Assembly: GCA_018825335.1 (NCBI GenBank)
Contig: JAHJEW010000011.1
Span: forward strand, 1-20,049
DNA from: Patescibacteria group bacterium
GTDB taxonomy: Bacteria > Patescibacteriota > Gracilibacteria > UBA1369
Reading direction: 5' to 3'
DNA: 20,049 nt
Positions 7,324 through 14,931 of the stretch are shown here, one piece after another. The notes under the pieces were generated by a model. The model searched no databases. It worked only from the letters and a program-made list of their open reading frames with translations, and was not told the DNA's origin. The translations under genes were made by a program, and so were the position numbers. Numbering within the stretch: position 1 is the stretch's first letter; each line of letters starts with the position of its first letter.

Positions 7324-7989
7324 ATGGGTCAAAAAGTAAATCCTCACATCTTACGAATCGGCATTATTAGAAGCTGGGACTCAAAATGGTTCGCCGACAA
7401 ACGAAAATACGGCAAACTTCTTTTACAGGACCTTGAGGTTGAGAAGATTATCCGCAAAAAACTTGCTGACGCATCCGTATCAAGAATAGAGATTCACAGA
7501 ACGGCTAATCGGGTGATTATTAACATTCACAGCGCAAAACCCGGACTTATTATTGGCCGGCAGGGAGCGGGCATAGAGGCTCTTAAAGAAGAACTGGAGA
7601 AAAAATTCAGAGAAGAATTCTCTCTCAGCATTAAAGAAATAAGCAAACCCACTCTGGATGCCCTCCTTCTGGCCGAATCCATTGCAAGACAGGTCGAAAA
7701 AAGAATCTCTTACCGACGCGCCTGCAAAATGTCTTTGGATAAAGCCATGGAAACCGGTGCGCTCGGCGCCAAAGTTGCCGTTGCCGGACGACTTAACGGT
7801 GTGGAAATTTCCAGGTCGGAGTTTTTCTCGAAAGGGAAAATACCTCTGCACACCCTGCGCGCGGACATAGATTTTGCAAAAGCGACAGCCCATACAACCT
7901 ACGGATCAATCGGCATTAAAGTATGGATTTATAAAGGAGACATATTCAAGAAAAAATCGGAGGTAAGAGTGACGGAGATGCCGCAATAA
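7324..7989 (+). CDS. rpsC: 30S ribosomal protein S3
   Basis: Small-subunit protein at the mRNA entry channel, with part of the ribosomal helicase activity. At 221 residues it is close to the family norm (about 210-235). The start MGQKVNPHILRIGIIRSWDS is conserved. The KH domain has the GxxG loop GRQG at 78-81, and the C-terminal domain has GRLNGVEISRSE and TLRADIDFAKATAHTTYG. It is followed by a 53-base gap before rplP, which is long for this operon. Confidence 0.97.
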   Translation: MGQKVNPHILRIGIIRSWDSKWFADKRKYGKLLLQDLEVEKIIRKKLADASVSRIEIHRTANRVIINIHSAKPGLIIGRQGAGIEALKEELEKKFREEFSLSIKEISKPTLDALLLAESIARQVEKRISYRRACKMSLDKAMETGALGAKVAVAGRLNGVEISRSEFFSKGKIPLHTLRADIDFAKATAHTTYGSIGIKVWIYKGDIFKKKSEVRVTEMPQ

Positions 7990-7992
7990 ACC

Positions 7993-8020
7993 TTGATTTT
8001 GACAGCTTTATCATTATAAT
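7993..8020 (+). promoter_or_regulatory. Candidate internal promoter before rplP
   Basis: In the rpsC-rplP gap, TTGATT (7993-7998) and a perfect TATAAT (8015-8020) are 16 bases apart. A TTGACA hexamer also occurs at 7999-8004 but is only 10 bases from the -10, too close to act with it. A near-perfect 10-base direct repeat, GACAGCTTTA (8001-8010) and GACAGCTTAA (8023-8032), brackets the -10. Transcription would begin near 8027 and serve rplP onward. Confidence 0.5.
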
Positions 8021-8042
8021 CAGACAGCTTAAGAAAAGACCC

Positions 8043-8465
8043 ATGCTCGTACCAAAAAAAATGAAATACAGGAAGTCCCATCGTTTAAGAGGACAATCCT
8101 CGGGAAAAGCCACAAAGGGAGCAACCGTAAATTTTGGAACCTACGGCCTGAAAGCGCTCCACGGTGCCGAGATTTCCGCCCGTCAGATCGAGGCCTCAAG
8201 AAGAGCAATGACAAGATATATTAAACGCGGAGGAAAAATCTGGATACGGATTTTCCCCCACAAACCGATCACTCAGAAAGCGGCCGAAGTCCCGATGGGA
8301 AGCGGAAAAGGATCATTGGAAAAGCATGTGGCTGCAGTAAAGGCGGGAACTATCCTCTTTGAAATGGATGGTGTAACGGAAGATCTGGCTAAAGAGGCTA
8401 TGCGCCTGGCCGCGCAAAAGCTTCCCGTAAAATGTAAATTTATCAACGCCGACATAATCGTTTAA
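8043..8465 (+). CDS. rplP: 50S ribosomal protein L16
   Basis: Late-assembly large-subunit protein that helps form the A site and central protuberance. The 140-residue length is normal. The start MLVPKKMKYRKSHRLRG, the stretch ARQIEASRRAMTRYIKRGGK (46-65) and the PMGSGKG motif at 84-90 are diagnostic. It follows a 53-base gap that contains a candidate promoter, and rpmC starts 2 bases after its stop. Confidence 0.97.
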   Translation: MLVPKKMKYRKSHRLRGQSSGKATKGATVNFGTYGLKALHGAEISARQIEASRRAMTRYIKRGGKIWIRIFPHKPITQKAAEVPMGSGKGSLEKHVAAVKAGTILFEMDGVTEDLAKEAMRLAAQKLPVKCKFINADIIV

Positions 8466-8467
8466 AT

Positions 8468-8656
8468 ATGTTAACAATACAGGAAATAAGACAATTACCG
8501 GACAAAGACCTGCAGGAAGAACTTCAGAGAGCTTCCCGTGAATATCTCAAAATCAGAATGGATGTTGAAAGTGGATTCGCTAAAGAAAGTCATAAAGCCA
8601 AGGCATTGAAAAAACAAATCGCACGCATCCGCACAATACAGAAAGAAATCAAATAA
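8468..8656 (+). CDS. rpmC: 50S ribosomal protein L29
   Basis: Small helical protein near the tunnel exit, next to L23. The 62 residues form two predicted helices: the start LTIQEIRQLPDKDLQEEL and the C-terminal part with AKALKKQIARIRTIQKE, which is the family's K-x-I-A-R-I-x-T pattern. It lies between rplP and rpsQ, the standard position, with 2- and 12-base gaps. Confidence 0.93.
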   Translation: MLTIQEIRQLPDKDLQEELQRASREYLKIRMDVESGFAKESHKAKALKKQIARIRTIQKEIK

Positions 8657-8668
8657 CATTAGTCAACC

Positions 8669-8923
8669 ATGAGAACAAAAAAAGGAATCGTCACCGGCTC
8701 AAAAATGGATAAAACCATTGTTGTAACGGTTCATGACTACAAAATGCATCCAAAGTATAAGAAGAAATACCGTGTTTCAAAAAAATTCTATGCTCACGAT
8801 CCTGAAAATAAACACCAGGAAGGTGACAGCGTAACAATCTATGAAACAAGACCTCTTTCCAGACTTAAAAGATGGACTGTGGAAAAAGAAGAAAAGAAGA
8901 TGGAAGAAAGCAAGAAATCCTAA
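8669..8923 (+). CDS. rpsQ: 30S ribosomal protein S17
   Basis: Primary 16S rRNA binding protein with an OB fold. The 84-residue protein has the conserved GSKMDKTIVVTV (10-21), HPKYKKKYRVSKKFYAHD (27-44) and RPLSRLKRWTV (61-71). The last dozen residues are charged (KEEKKMEESKKS). It sits 12 bases after rpmC and 13 before rplN, which usually opens the spc-type cluster; no promoter is apparent between them. Confidence 0.95.
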   Translation: MRTKKGIVTGSKMDKTIVVTVHDYKMHPKYKKKYRVSKKFYAHDPENKHQEGDSVTIYETRPLSRLKRWTVEKEEKKMEESKKS

Positions 8924-8936
8924 TTAAAAAAATAAC

Positions 8937-9305
8937 ATGATCCAGGTAGAATCATTGGTAAAAATAGCGGACAACAGCGGTGCGAAAATGGCCAAAGTCA
9001 TCAAGGTGCCCGGCGGAACACGCAAAAGATACGCGAGAATAGGCGAAATAGTCATCGTGGCAATCAAGCAGGCGGCCCCGCGCGGCACCGTTAAAACCCA
9101 CGCCATAGAAAAAGGTGTCGTGGTAAGAACCAGAAAAGAAGTCGGACGCAAAGACGGCAGTTTTATTCGCTTCGATGAAAACGCGATTGTAATAATCAAT
9201 AAAGACGGTCAACCTAAAGGTACGCGCGTATTTGGCCCCATAGCCAGAGAACTGCGCGAAAAAGGTTATCAAAAAATTATCTCTCTAGCTCCTGAAGTAC
9301 TATAA
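8937..9305 (+). CDS. rplN: 50S ribosomal protein L14
   Basis: Large-subunit interface protein that forms a bridge with 16S rRNA and is the docking site of the silencing factor RsfS in bacteria. The 122-residue length is exactly usual. Conserved blocks are VADNSGAK-like IADNSGAKM (10-18), the RRYARIGEIVIVAIK-like stretch (30-44) and FGPIARELR (99-107). It begins the spc-type set, with rplX only 2 bases after it. Confidence 0.97.
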   Translation: MIQVESLVKIADNSGAKMAKVIKVPGGTRKRYARIGEIVIVAIKQAAPRGTVKTHAIEKGVVVRTRKEVGRKDGSFIRFDENAIVIINKDGQPKGTRVFGPIARELREKGYQKIISLAPEVL

Positions 9306-9307
9306 AT

Positions 9308-9697
9308 ATGAAACTAAAACTTAACGATAAAGTTCTCGCCATTGCGGGAAAAGACAGAGGAAAGTCCGGCAAAATCATCAAGGTCGACCATAAACACGGT
9401 CGGGTTACGGTCGAAAAACTGAATATGCGCACCAAACACATCCGCAAAACACAGCAAAGAGCCGGAGAAAAAATCACTTACGAAGCGCCAATGCACGCTT
9501 CCAATGTAATGATTCTGGATCCAAAAGAAAACAAACCCACCAGAATAAGCTACAAAAAACTCGCAAACGGTAAAAAAGAAAGAATCTCAAAAATAAGCGG
9601 CATATCGCTAGACCTCGCTCCTATGGAAGCTCCAAAAGGGGAAAAGAAAGAGACAAAAACCCCGTCCACCTCAAAGAAAAAAACCATTAAAGCATAA
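9308..9697 (+). CDS. rplX: 50S ribosomal protein L24 with charged tail
   Basis: Assembly-initiator protein of the large subunit. The N-terminal KOW domain contains GKDRGKSGKI (14-23), and the middle includes NMRTKHIRKTQQ (39-50), the K-H-x-x-x-T motif of L24. At 129 residues it exceeds the common 100-105. The core ends near 105, and the remaining residues (GEKKETKTPSTSKKKTIKA region, 111-129) make a lysine/threonine/serine tail like that on L22. It sits 2 bases after rplN. Confidence 0.95.
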   Translation: MKLKLNDKVLAIAGKDRGKSGKIIKVDHKHGRVTVEKLNMRTKHIRKTQQRAGEKITYEAPMHASNVMILDPKENKPTRISYKKLANGKKERISKISGISLDLAPMEAPKGEKKETKTPSTSKKKTIKA

Positions 9698-9713
9698 TTA
9701 AAGTAACATTAAG

Positions 9714-10292
9714 ATGGCAGATCCAATATCATTAATGGAAACATACAGAAATACAATCGTTCCAAATCTGCAGAAGGAACTGGGTATTAAGAACATCAAC
9801 GCCCTTCCCTCGCTAAAAACGGTAAAACTGAACGTCGGACTTGGCCCGTTCATTGCAGCCAAAAAAGACTACAGTGAAATCCTGGATAATATTGCGGCAA
9901 TTACGGGACAAAGACCGGTCGTCACAAAAGCAAGAAAAGCTATCTCGAACTTCAAGCTCAGGAAAGGAATTCCCGTTGGAGTCACAGTAAGCCTGCATGG
10001 AAAAAGAATGTATGACTTTGTAAACAAACTGGTACACATTACTTTACCCCGCATTCGTGATTTCCGCGGACTTCCTCTTAAAGGATTCGACGGTCACGGC
10101 AATTACACCATTGGAATAAGTGAAAATACCGTATTTCCGGAAATCAATCCCGATAATGTGGATAAGATCCACGGTCTGCAGATAACCATAGTAACAACAG
10201 CCAGGGACAATGAAAGCGGACGGAAACTGTTAAAAGCTATGAATTTTCCGTTTCAGGCTCCTGCCAAACCAGTCGTTAAAAAAACATCATAA
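9714..10292 (+). CDS. rplE: 50S ribosomal protein L5
   Basis: 5S rRNA binding protein of the central protuberance that contacts P-site tRNA and S13. It is 192 residues, about 12 longer than E. coli L5. Conserved segments are ITGQRPVVTKARKAISNFKLR (roughly 63-83), HITLPRIRDFRGL and GHGNYTIGISEN. The last dozen residues (APAKPVVKKTS) are a short extra tail. It follows rplX by 16 bases and precedes rpsN by 12, the normal order. Confidence 0.97.
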   Translation: MADPISLMETYRNTIVPNLQKELGIKNINALPSLKTVKLNVGLGPFIAAKKDYSEILDNIAAITGQRPVVTKARKAISNFKLRKGIPVGVTVSLHGKRMYDFVNKLVHITLPRIRDFRGLPLKGFDGHGNYTIGISENTVFPEINPDNVDKIHGLQITIVTTARDNESGRKLLKAMNFPFQAPAKPVVKKTS

Positions 10293-10304
10293 TTAAAATT
10301 TTCA

Positions 10305-10529
10305 ATGGCCCGAAAAGCACTAAAAGTTAAAACAGCCAGACTCAAACAGGAATTTCTTAAAGCTCTCGCAGCCGGAAAGAAGCCTAACCATCCAACAAAA
10401 GTCTATAACAGATGTCAGCTTTGCGGAAGAATAGGCGGCTTCATGAGAAAATTCGAAATGTGCAGAATCTGTTTCCGCGAACATGCCCGTGAAGGGAAGA
10501 TTATGGGAGTAAAAAAATCTTCCTGGTAA
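10305..10529 (+). CDS. rpsN: 30S ribosomal protein S14, zinc-binding type with longer N-terminus
   Basis: Small-subunit head protein. The zinc-ribbon cysteines are C37, C40, C53 and C56 (CQLC and CRIC), so it is the zinc-dependent C+ type. Usual C+ S14 proteins have about 61 residues; this one has 74. The added part is in the N-terminal half (about 15-33), where the sequence FLKALAAGKKPNHPTKVYNR stands before the first cysteine pair. The C-terminus FREHAREGKIMGVKKSSW is canonical. It lies between rplE and rpsH. Confidence 0.96.
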   Translation: MARKALKVKTARLKQEFLKALAAGKKPNHPTKVYNRCQLCGRIGGFMRKFEMCRICFREHAREGKIMGVKKSSW

Positions 10530-10552
10530 TAACAAAAAATAACTTAAATATC

Positions 10553-10936
10553 ATGATCACAGATCCAATAGCAGACTTGTTAACAAGAATCAGGAACGCA
10601 TATCATGCCCGCAAAGAAACCTTAACCGTTCCTCATTCCGTATCTAAAATGGCAATCCTTAAAGTTATGAAAGACCGTAAATTCGTTATCGACTTCAGGG
10701 AAGCATCCGATAACAAATTCAAAGAAATCGTTGTCATCCTGAACCAGGCCAGAAGAGATCTTACTCTTAAAAGAATAAGCAAACCCGGACAAAGAATCTA
10801 TATAAAAGGTACAGACATAAGAAAGATAAACGGAGGTCTTGGAGTATCGATTATTTCTACATCCAGGGGAGTAATAAGCGGCGAAGAGGCAAAGAAAATG
10901 AACGTTGGAGGAGAACTCATTTGTGAAATTTTTTAA
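10553..10936 (+). CDS. rpsH: 30S ribosomal protein S8
   Basis: Primary 16S rRNA binding protein of the platform; in E. coli the spc-operon repressor, which is not testable here. The 127 residues match the family. It begins MITDPIADLLTRIRNAYHAR and ends with GGLGVSIISTSRGVISGEEA (94-113), VGGELICEIF. No frameshift or odd residues. Flanked by rpsN (23 bases) and rplF (9 bases). Confidence 0.96.
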   Translation: MITDPIADLLTRIRNAYHARKETLTVPHSVSKMAILKVMKDRKFVIDFREASDNKFKEIVVILNQARRDLTLKRISKPGQRIYIKGTDIRKINGGLGVSIISTSRGVISGEEAKKMNVGGELICEIF

Positions 10937-10945
10937 TTAAACATC

Positions 10946-11497
10946 ATGTCACGAATCGGAAAATTACCAATCACAGTTCCAAACGGCGTCACGGTCGAAA
11001 AACGTGACGGCAACGTTATTTTTGTTAAGGGACCAAAAGGAGAACTTTCCCTCTCCGTCCACGAACTGATGAATGTGGAAATAAAAGATAACGAAATCAC
11101 CGTAATAAGATCGGCGGACAATAAGCAAAATCGAAGTCTTCACGGACTCAGCCGCATGCTTATTGCCAATATGATCGAGGGAGTAACCAAAGGATTCGAG
11201 AAAAGACTGGAAATTCAGGGAGTTGGTTACCGCGCCGCCATACAGGGAAGAAAAGCGGTTCTAAGTCTTGGATTTTCACATCCGATTGAATACAATCCTC
11301 CCGAGGGGGTCACTATTGCGGTAGATCAGGACAAGAAAAACATCATTATTGTTTCCGGATATAACAAACAGCTGGTCGGCGAGGCCGCGGCAAAAATAAG
11401 ATCCTTCCGAAAACCGGAACCATATAAAGGAAAAGGAATCCGCTATGAAAACGAATACGTACAACGCAAAGCCGGCAAAGCGGCCGGTAAAGAATAG
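10946..11497 (+). CDS. rplF: 50S ribosomal protein L6
   Basis: Large-subunit protein near the factor-binding site at the sarcin-ricin loop. At 183 residues it is the usual size. The two-domain protein begins MSRIGKLPITVPNGVTVE, has the GVGYRA motif (92-97) and the C-terminal signature PEPYKGKGIRYENE (157-170). rplR starts 20 bases later, after the standard order. Confidence 0.97.
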   Translation: MSRIGKLPITVPNGVTVEKRDGNVIFVKGPKGELSLSVHELMNVEIKDNEITVIRSADNKQNRSLHGLSRMLIANMIEGVTKGFEKRLEIQGVGYRAAIQGRKAVLSLGFSHPIEYNPPEGVTIAVDQDKKNIIIVSGYNKQLVGEAAAKIRSFRKPEPYKGKGIRYENEYVQRKAGKAAGKE

Positions 11498-11517
11498 TCC
11501 GCACTAATTTAAACAAT

Positions 11518-11865
11518 ATGAAAACACCGCTAAAACAAGCAAACCGACTCAGAAGGCGCATCCGCGTAAGAGCCAAAATCAGGGGAACCGCCAAGCGGCC
11601 CCGCCTGGTTGTCTTCAGAAGCCTGCTGCATCACTACGCACAACTGATCGACGACGATAAAGGCGTCACTCTTGCCAATGCATCCGATCTTAAAGAGAAG
11701 AAAGGCAGGAAGTCCGACAAGGCCAGAAATATCGGTCTAAAAATCGCTGAAATAGCAAAAGAAAAGAAAATAACAGTGTGCGTATTTGACCGCAACGGAT
11801 ACAGATACCACGGCCGCGTCAAAGCTATCGCCGAGGGCGCGCGTGAAGGCGGCCTTCAATTCTAA
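11518..11865 (+). CDS. rplR: 50S ribosomal protein L18
   Basis: Binds 5S rRNA with L5 in the central protuberance. At 115 residues it is typical. The basic N-terminus (LRRRIRVRAKIRGTAKRPRL, about 11-30) and the C-terminal RNGYRYHGRVKAIAEGAREG (92-111) are the L18 hallmarks. It precedes rpsE by 27 bases. Confidence 0.95.
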   Translation: MKTPLKQANRLRRRIRVRAKIRGTAKRPRLVVFRSLLHHYAQLIDDDKGVTLANASDLKEKKGRKSDKARNIGLKIAEIAKEKKITVCVFDRNGYRYHGRVKAIAEGAREGGLQF

Positions 11866-11892
11866 TAAATCAATAACCAAAATCACCCAACA

Positions 11893-12519
11893 ATGGCAAA
11901 ACCACAAGGCAACAAAAGGCGCCCCCATGTAAAGGAACAAAAAGAGTTCGAAGAAGAGGTTATACAAATTGACCGTGTAACCCGCGTGGTAAAAGGTGGA
12001 AGAAGACTAAGATTCCGCGCCACCGTGGTAATCGGCAACAAAAAGGGTAAAGTTGGCGTCGGAATCGGTAAATCCACCGAAGTAACGGGCGCAATCCAGA
12101 AAGCAATCTCACAGGCGAAAAAATCACTTATTACCGTACCGATTGTCGGTCAAACCATTCCTCACCGCGTTGAGATACAATATAAAAGCGCGCACCTTTT
12201 AATTATGCCGGCCTGCCCCGGTACCGGAATCATAGCAGGCGGACCATTAAGAAAAATCATTGAACTGGCCGGAGTGGAAGACATCCTAAGCAAATCTTTA
12301 GGCAACAACAACAAACTCACAAATAGTCAGGCAGCCATTATGGCTCTGGCAAAGCTTAAAGAGATTCCATGGCTAAAGAAAAAAGAACCGGTAAAAAAAG
12401 AAGAGAAAATTGAAGAAGCTTCTGCCGGATCGGGTGGACAGGAAGCCAAAAAACCGGCGGCAAAGCCTTCGCAAAAACCCGCACCAAAACCGGCACCACA
12501 AGAAACAACTACCCAATAA
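11893..12519 (+). CDS. rpsE: 30S ribosomal protein S5 with long Pro/Lys/Ala tail
   Basis: Small-subunit protein at the mRNA entry site, important for decoding accuracy. The core covers about 1-161: VVKGGRRLRFRATVVIGNKK (32-51), PACPGTGIIAGGPLRKIIEL (107-125 region) and the closing LKEIPWL (155-161). Residues 162-208 are a low-complexity tail rich in K, E, P, A and Q (for example KPSQKPAPKPAPQETTTQ), not present in E. coli S5 (167 residues). rpmD (L30), which normally comes next, is absent: rplO begins 12 bases after the stop. Confidence 0.96.
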   Translation: MAKPQGNKRRPHVKEQKEFEEEVIQIDRVTRVVKGGRRLRFRATVVIGNKKGKVGVGIGKSTEVTGAIQKAISQAKKSLITVPIVGQTIPHRVEIQYKSAHLLIMPACPGTGIIAGGPLRKIIELAGVEDILSKSLGNNNKLTNSQAAIMALAKLKEIPWLKKKEPVKKEEKIEEASAGSGGQEAKKPAAKPSQKPAPKPAPQETTTQ

Positions 12520-12531
12520 TACCGGCCTTAC

Positions 12532-12984
12532 ATGACAAAACTGTTAAATTTAAAAAGCAACGCAGGAGCCCGATCAAGAAAGAAAAGAGTCGGACGAGGC
12601 AACGGCTCGGGTAGCGGAACCTACTGCGGAAGAGGTGTTAACGGACAAAACTGCCGCACCGGCGGCGGCACAAGACCGGGCTTCGAGGGAGGACAAACTC
12701 CGCTCTACCGCAAAATGCCGAAATTAAAAGGCTTCAAAAACGTTAATCGCATCAATTTCCAGGTTGTAAACGTTCAAAAATTAAACAATTTTGAAGAAAA
12801 CGATGAGATAGACATTCTTAAGCTTTACGAAAAAAAATACATCACCAACAAATCGCAACCGGTTAAAATCCTTGGCGACGGTGAACTGACCAAGAAACTT
12901 ACTGTAAAAGTAGACAAAGTATCTGCTACCGCCAAAGCAAAAATCGAAAAAGCAAAGGGCTCGGTGGTGGAACTCATTAAATAA
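12532..12984 (+). CDS. rplO: 50S ribosomal protein L15
   Basis: Late-assembly large-subunit protein with a glycine-rich N-terminal extension that penetrates the subunit. The 150-residue length is standard. The extension reads GRGNGSGSGTYCGRGVNGQN (21-40) and continues to RPGFEGGQTPLYRKMPK (48-64). Compared with the usual GxGKTAGRGxKGQ pattern it lacks the two lysines (T30 and N37 in their place) and has cysteines at 32 and 41. The C-terminal domain is normal in length. secY follows 6 bases later. Confidence 0.95.
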   Translation: MTKLLNLKSNAGARSRKKRVGRGNGSGSGTYCGRGVNGQNCRTGGGTRPGFEGGQTPLYRKMPKLKGFKNVNRINFQVVNVQKLNNFEENDEIDILKLYEKKYITNKSQPVKILGDGELTKKLTVKVDKVSATAKAKIEKAKGSVVELIK

Positions 12985-12990
12985 ACAAAA

Positions 12991-14286
12991 ATGAACTACC
13001 TGCTTCAAATTTGGAAATCAAAGGATCTCCGCAATAAGATACTGTTCACATTGGGACTGGTGGTTATTTTCCGTATTCTGGCGCAGATATCCCTTCCTGG
13101 CGCAAATACAGAGTCACTAAAGCTCATTTTTCAACAAAACCAGCTCCTTGGAATGTTCAGTATGCTGACAGGTGGTAGCGCGGAAAATTTCTCAATCATA
13201 TTAATGGGTCTTTCACCGTACATTAATGCATCCATTATAATGCAACTTTTAACGGTAATAGTGCCAAGACTGGAAAGCCTCTCCAAAGAAGGCGAACAGG
13301 GTCAGCGAAAAATCAATCAATACACCCGCTGGATAACCGTCCCGATCGCTTTTTTGCAATCCTACGGCATGATTGCGCTATTAAACTCCCAATCCCCTGT
13401 TCCGATTATTGAAAACATCACCCAGCCAAGCATTATACTTCCAATAATGCTAACCGTTACAACAGGGTCCATTCTGTTAATGTGGCTTGGTGAACTTATG
13501 ACGGAAAAAGGCCTTGGAAACGGAGTATCTGTACTGATCTTTGCTGGAATCGTAGCAAGCATTCCAACATTATTGGGACAAAATTTAGCTCTTGTTCAAC
13601 AATCCACAGACAGAATGATTCCTTTCATTATTGGCCTGCTTGTAACCCTTGCGCTTACAATTATTGTAATTTTGGTCACGGAAGGACAAAGAAACATCCC
13701 CATAACCTACGCAGGACGCGGTATCCGCGCCAAAGGAATACAATCAGCCCTTCCACTTCGCGTAAACCAGGCGGGAATGATTCCAATCATCTTCGGTATT
13801 TCGGTAATAAGTTTTCCCGGCCTTCTTGCATCATTTTTCCAGAACTCAACTTCAGAAACATTTCGCGCCGTTGGATCGTTTTTTGCCAATTATTTCAATG
13901 AAAGCAGTCCACTGTACATAATAATGTACTTCCTTTTGGTGATCGCATTCACATTCTTTTATGTATCGATAACTTTCAATCCCGAGCAGGTGGCCGAAAA
14001 TATCCAGAAGCGCGGCGGCTACATTCCGGGCATTCGTCCGGGCAAAGAAACCGCGGACTATCTTGGTAAAGTCTCTAATCGCCTTAACCTTTGGGGCGGT
14101 CTATTTATTGGCATTATTGCAATCTCTCCACTACTGCTTAGCATGCTCTTCCTTTCTCTTAATCTTGGATCGGTACCATTACTGATCGGCGGAGCGGGAC
14201 TTATCATCGTCGTCGGCGTGGTACTGGAGCTTTTGCGCCAGATCAACGCCCAGATGGTAATGCACGACTATAACAAACTGTACTGA
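12991..14286 (+). CDS. secY: Protein translocase subunit SecY
   Basis: Core channel of the Sec translocase in the cytoplasmic membrane. The 431 residues form the expected ten hydrophobic segments, the first near 16-34, further ones through the middle, and the last near 396-414. The plug and pore region includes GSAENFSIILMGLSPYINAS (62-81). Cytoplasmic loops carry RNIPITYAGRGIRAKG (234-249) and RGGYIPGIRPGKETADYL (341-358), the ribosome- and SecA-binding parts. It ends with TGA, which overlaps the adk ATG by one base. The use of TGA as the stop argues against genetic code 25. Confidence 0.97.
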   Translation: MNYLLQIWKSKDLRNKILFTLGLVVIFRILAQISLPGANTESLKLIFQQNQLLGMFSMLTGGSAENFSIILMGLSPYINASIIMQLLTVIVPRLESLSKEGEQGQRKINQYTRWITVPIAFLQSYGMIALLNSQSPVPIIENITQPSIILPIMLTVTTGSILLMWLGELMTEKGLGNGVSVLIFAGIVASIPTLLGQNLALVQQSTDRMIPFIIGLLVTLALTIIVILVTEGQRNIPITYAGRGIRAKGIQSALPLRVNQAGMIPIIFGISVISFPGLLASFFQNSTSETFRAVGSFFANYFNESSPLYIIMYFLLVIAFTFFYVSITFNPEQVAENIQKRGGYIPGIRPGKETADYLGKVSNRLNLWGGLFIGIIAISPLLLSMLFLSLNLGSVPLLIGGAGLIIVVGVVLELLRQINAQMVMHDYNKLY

Positions 14287-14927
14287 TGGATATTGTTTTG
14301 TTTGGAATCCAAGGCTCTGGTAAGGGAACAATTGCAAGGGCTGTTTCCGAAAAGTTCGGCTTTCATTATTTCGAGACAGGAGCGGAGCTTCGCAAACTAT
14401 CGCAGGAAAACTCTCCGCTGGGACATAAAGTTAAGGAGATTATCGAAGCGGGTAAACTGGTACCGAACGATATCGTCATGGAGATCATTGAACACTTCAT
14501 GGAAACTGTTCCGGCCAACGAATCGGCGATTTTTGACGGTATCCCCCGAAAACAATTTCAGGCCGAAACTTTCGATGCCCTGATGAAAAAACTGGGAAGA
14601 TCCTATATTGGCATTCTGGTGCACGTACCGGAGGATATCGCCCTGAAAAGACTCACGCTGAGACGCATTTGCGAAAGCTGCAAAGCCGTTTATCCGGCCG
14701 ATTACGACCGCTCATCATGTGAAAAATGCAGTGGTGAACTGGTAACGCGCAGCGACGATAATCCTGAAAGCATAAAAACCCGTTTTGCCGCATATTTTGA
14801 AGAAACAATGCCGGTTATTGAAGGATATAAAGCCCGAAACATGCTTCTGACCATAGACGGGATTCCCCGCATACCGGAGGTCAGGGACGCAACTTTTAGG
14901 TTAATTGAGGAAAAGTTACTCAAATAA
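14286..14927 (+). CDS. adk: Adenylate kinase with zinc-type lid
   Basis: Converts ATP + AMP to 2 ADP in the cytoplasm. The P-loop GIQGSGKGT lies at 7-15 (the usual proline is replaced by Q). AMP-binding residues are in TGAELR (31-36) and DGIPR (84-88). The lid carries four cysteines, C129, C132, C145 and C148, so it is the long form with a structural zinc site. At 213 residues it is normal for that form. The ATG overlaps the secY TGA by one base (TGATG), indicating translational coupling. It lies in the classical secY-adk-map order. Confidence 0.96.
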   Translation: MDIVLFGIQGSGKGTIARAVSEKFGFHYFETGAELRKLSQENSPLGHKVKEIIEAGKLVPNDIVMEIIEHFMETVPANESAIFDGIPRKQFQAETFDALMKKLGRSYIGILVHVPEDIALKRLTLRRICESCKAVYPADYDRSSCEKCSGELVTRSDDNPESIKTRFAAYFEETMPVIEGYKARNMLLTIDGIPRIPEVRDATFRLIEEKLLK

Positions 14928-14931
14928 TCCC

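Noticed and set aside
7999..8020. TTGACA (7999-8004) as the -35 of the rplP promoter, and similarity of this spot to a well-known plasmid promoter sequence
   Set aside because: The distance to TATAAT is only 10 bases, too short to work; the partial likeness covers a few bases and does not signal vector DNA.
14905..14931. TTG start for map, overlapping adk
   Set aside because: All other genes here start with ATG, the extra residues match nothing in the family, and two better ATG codons lie downstream.
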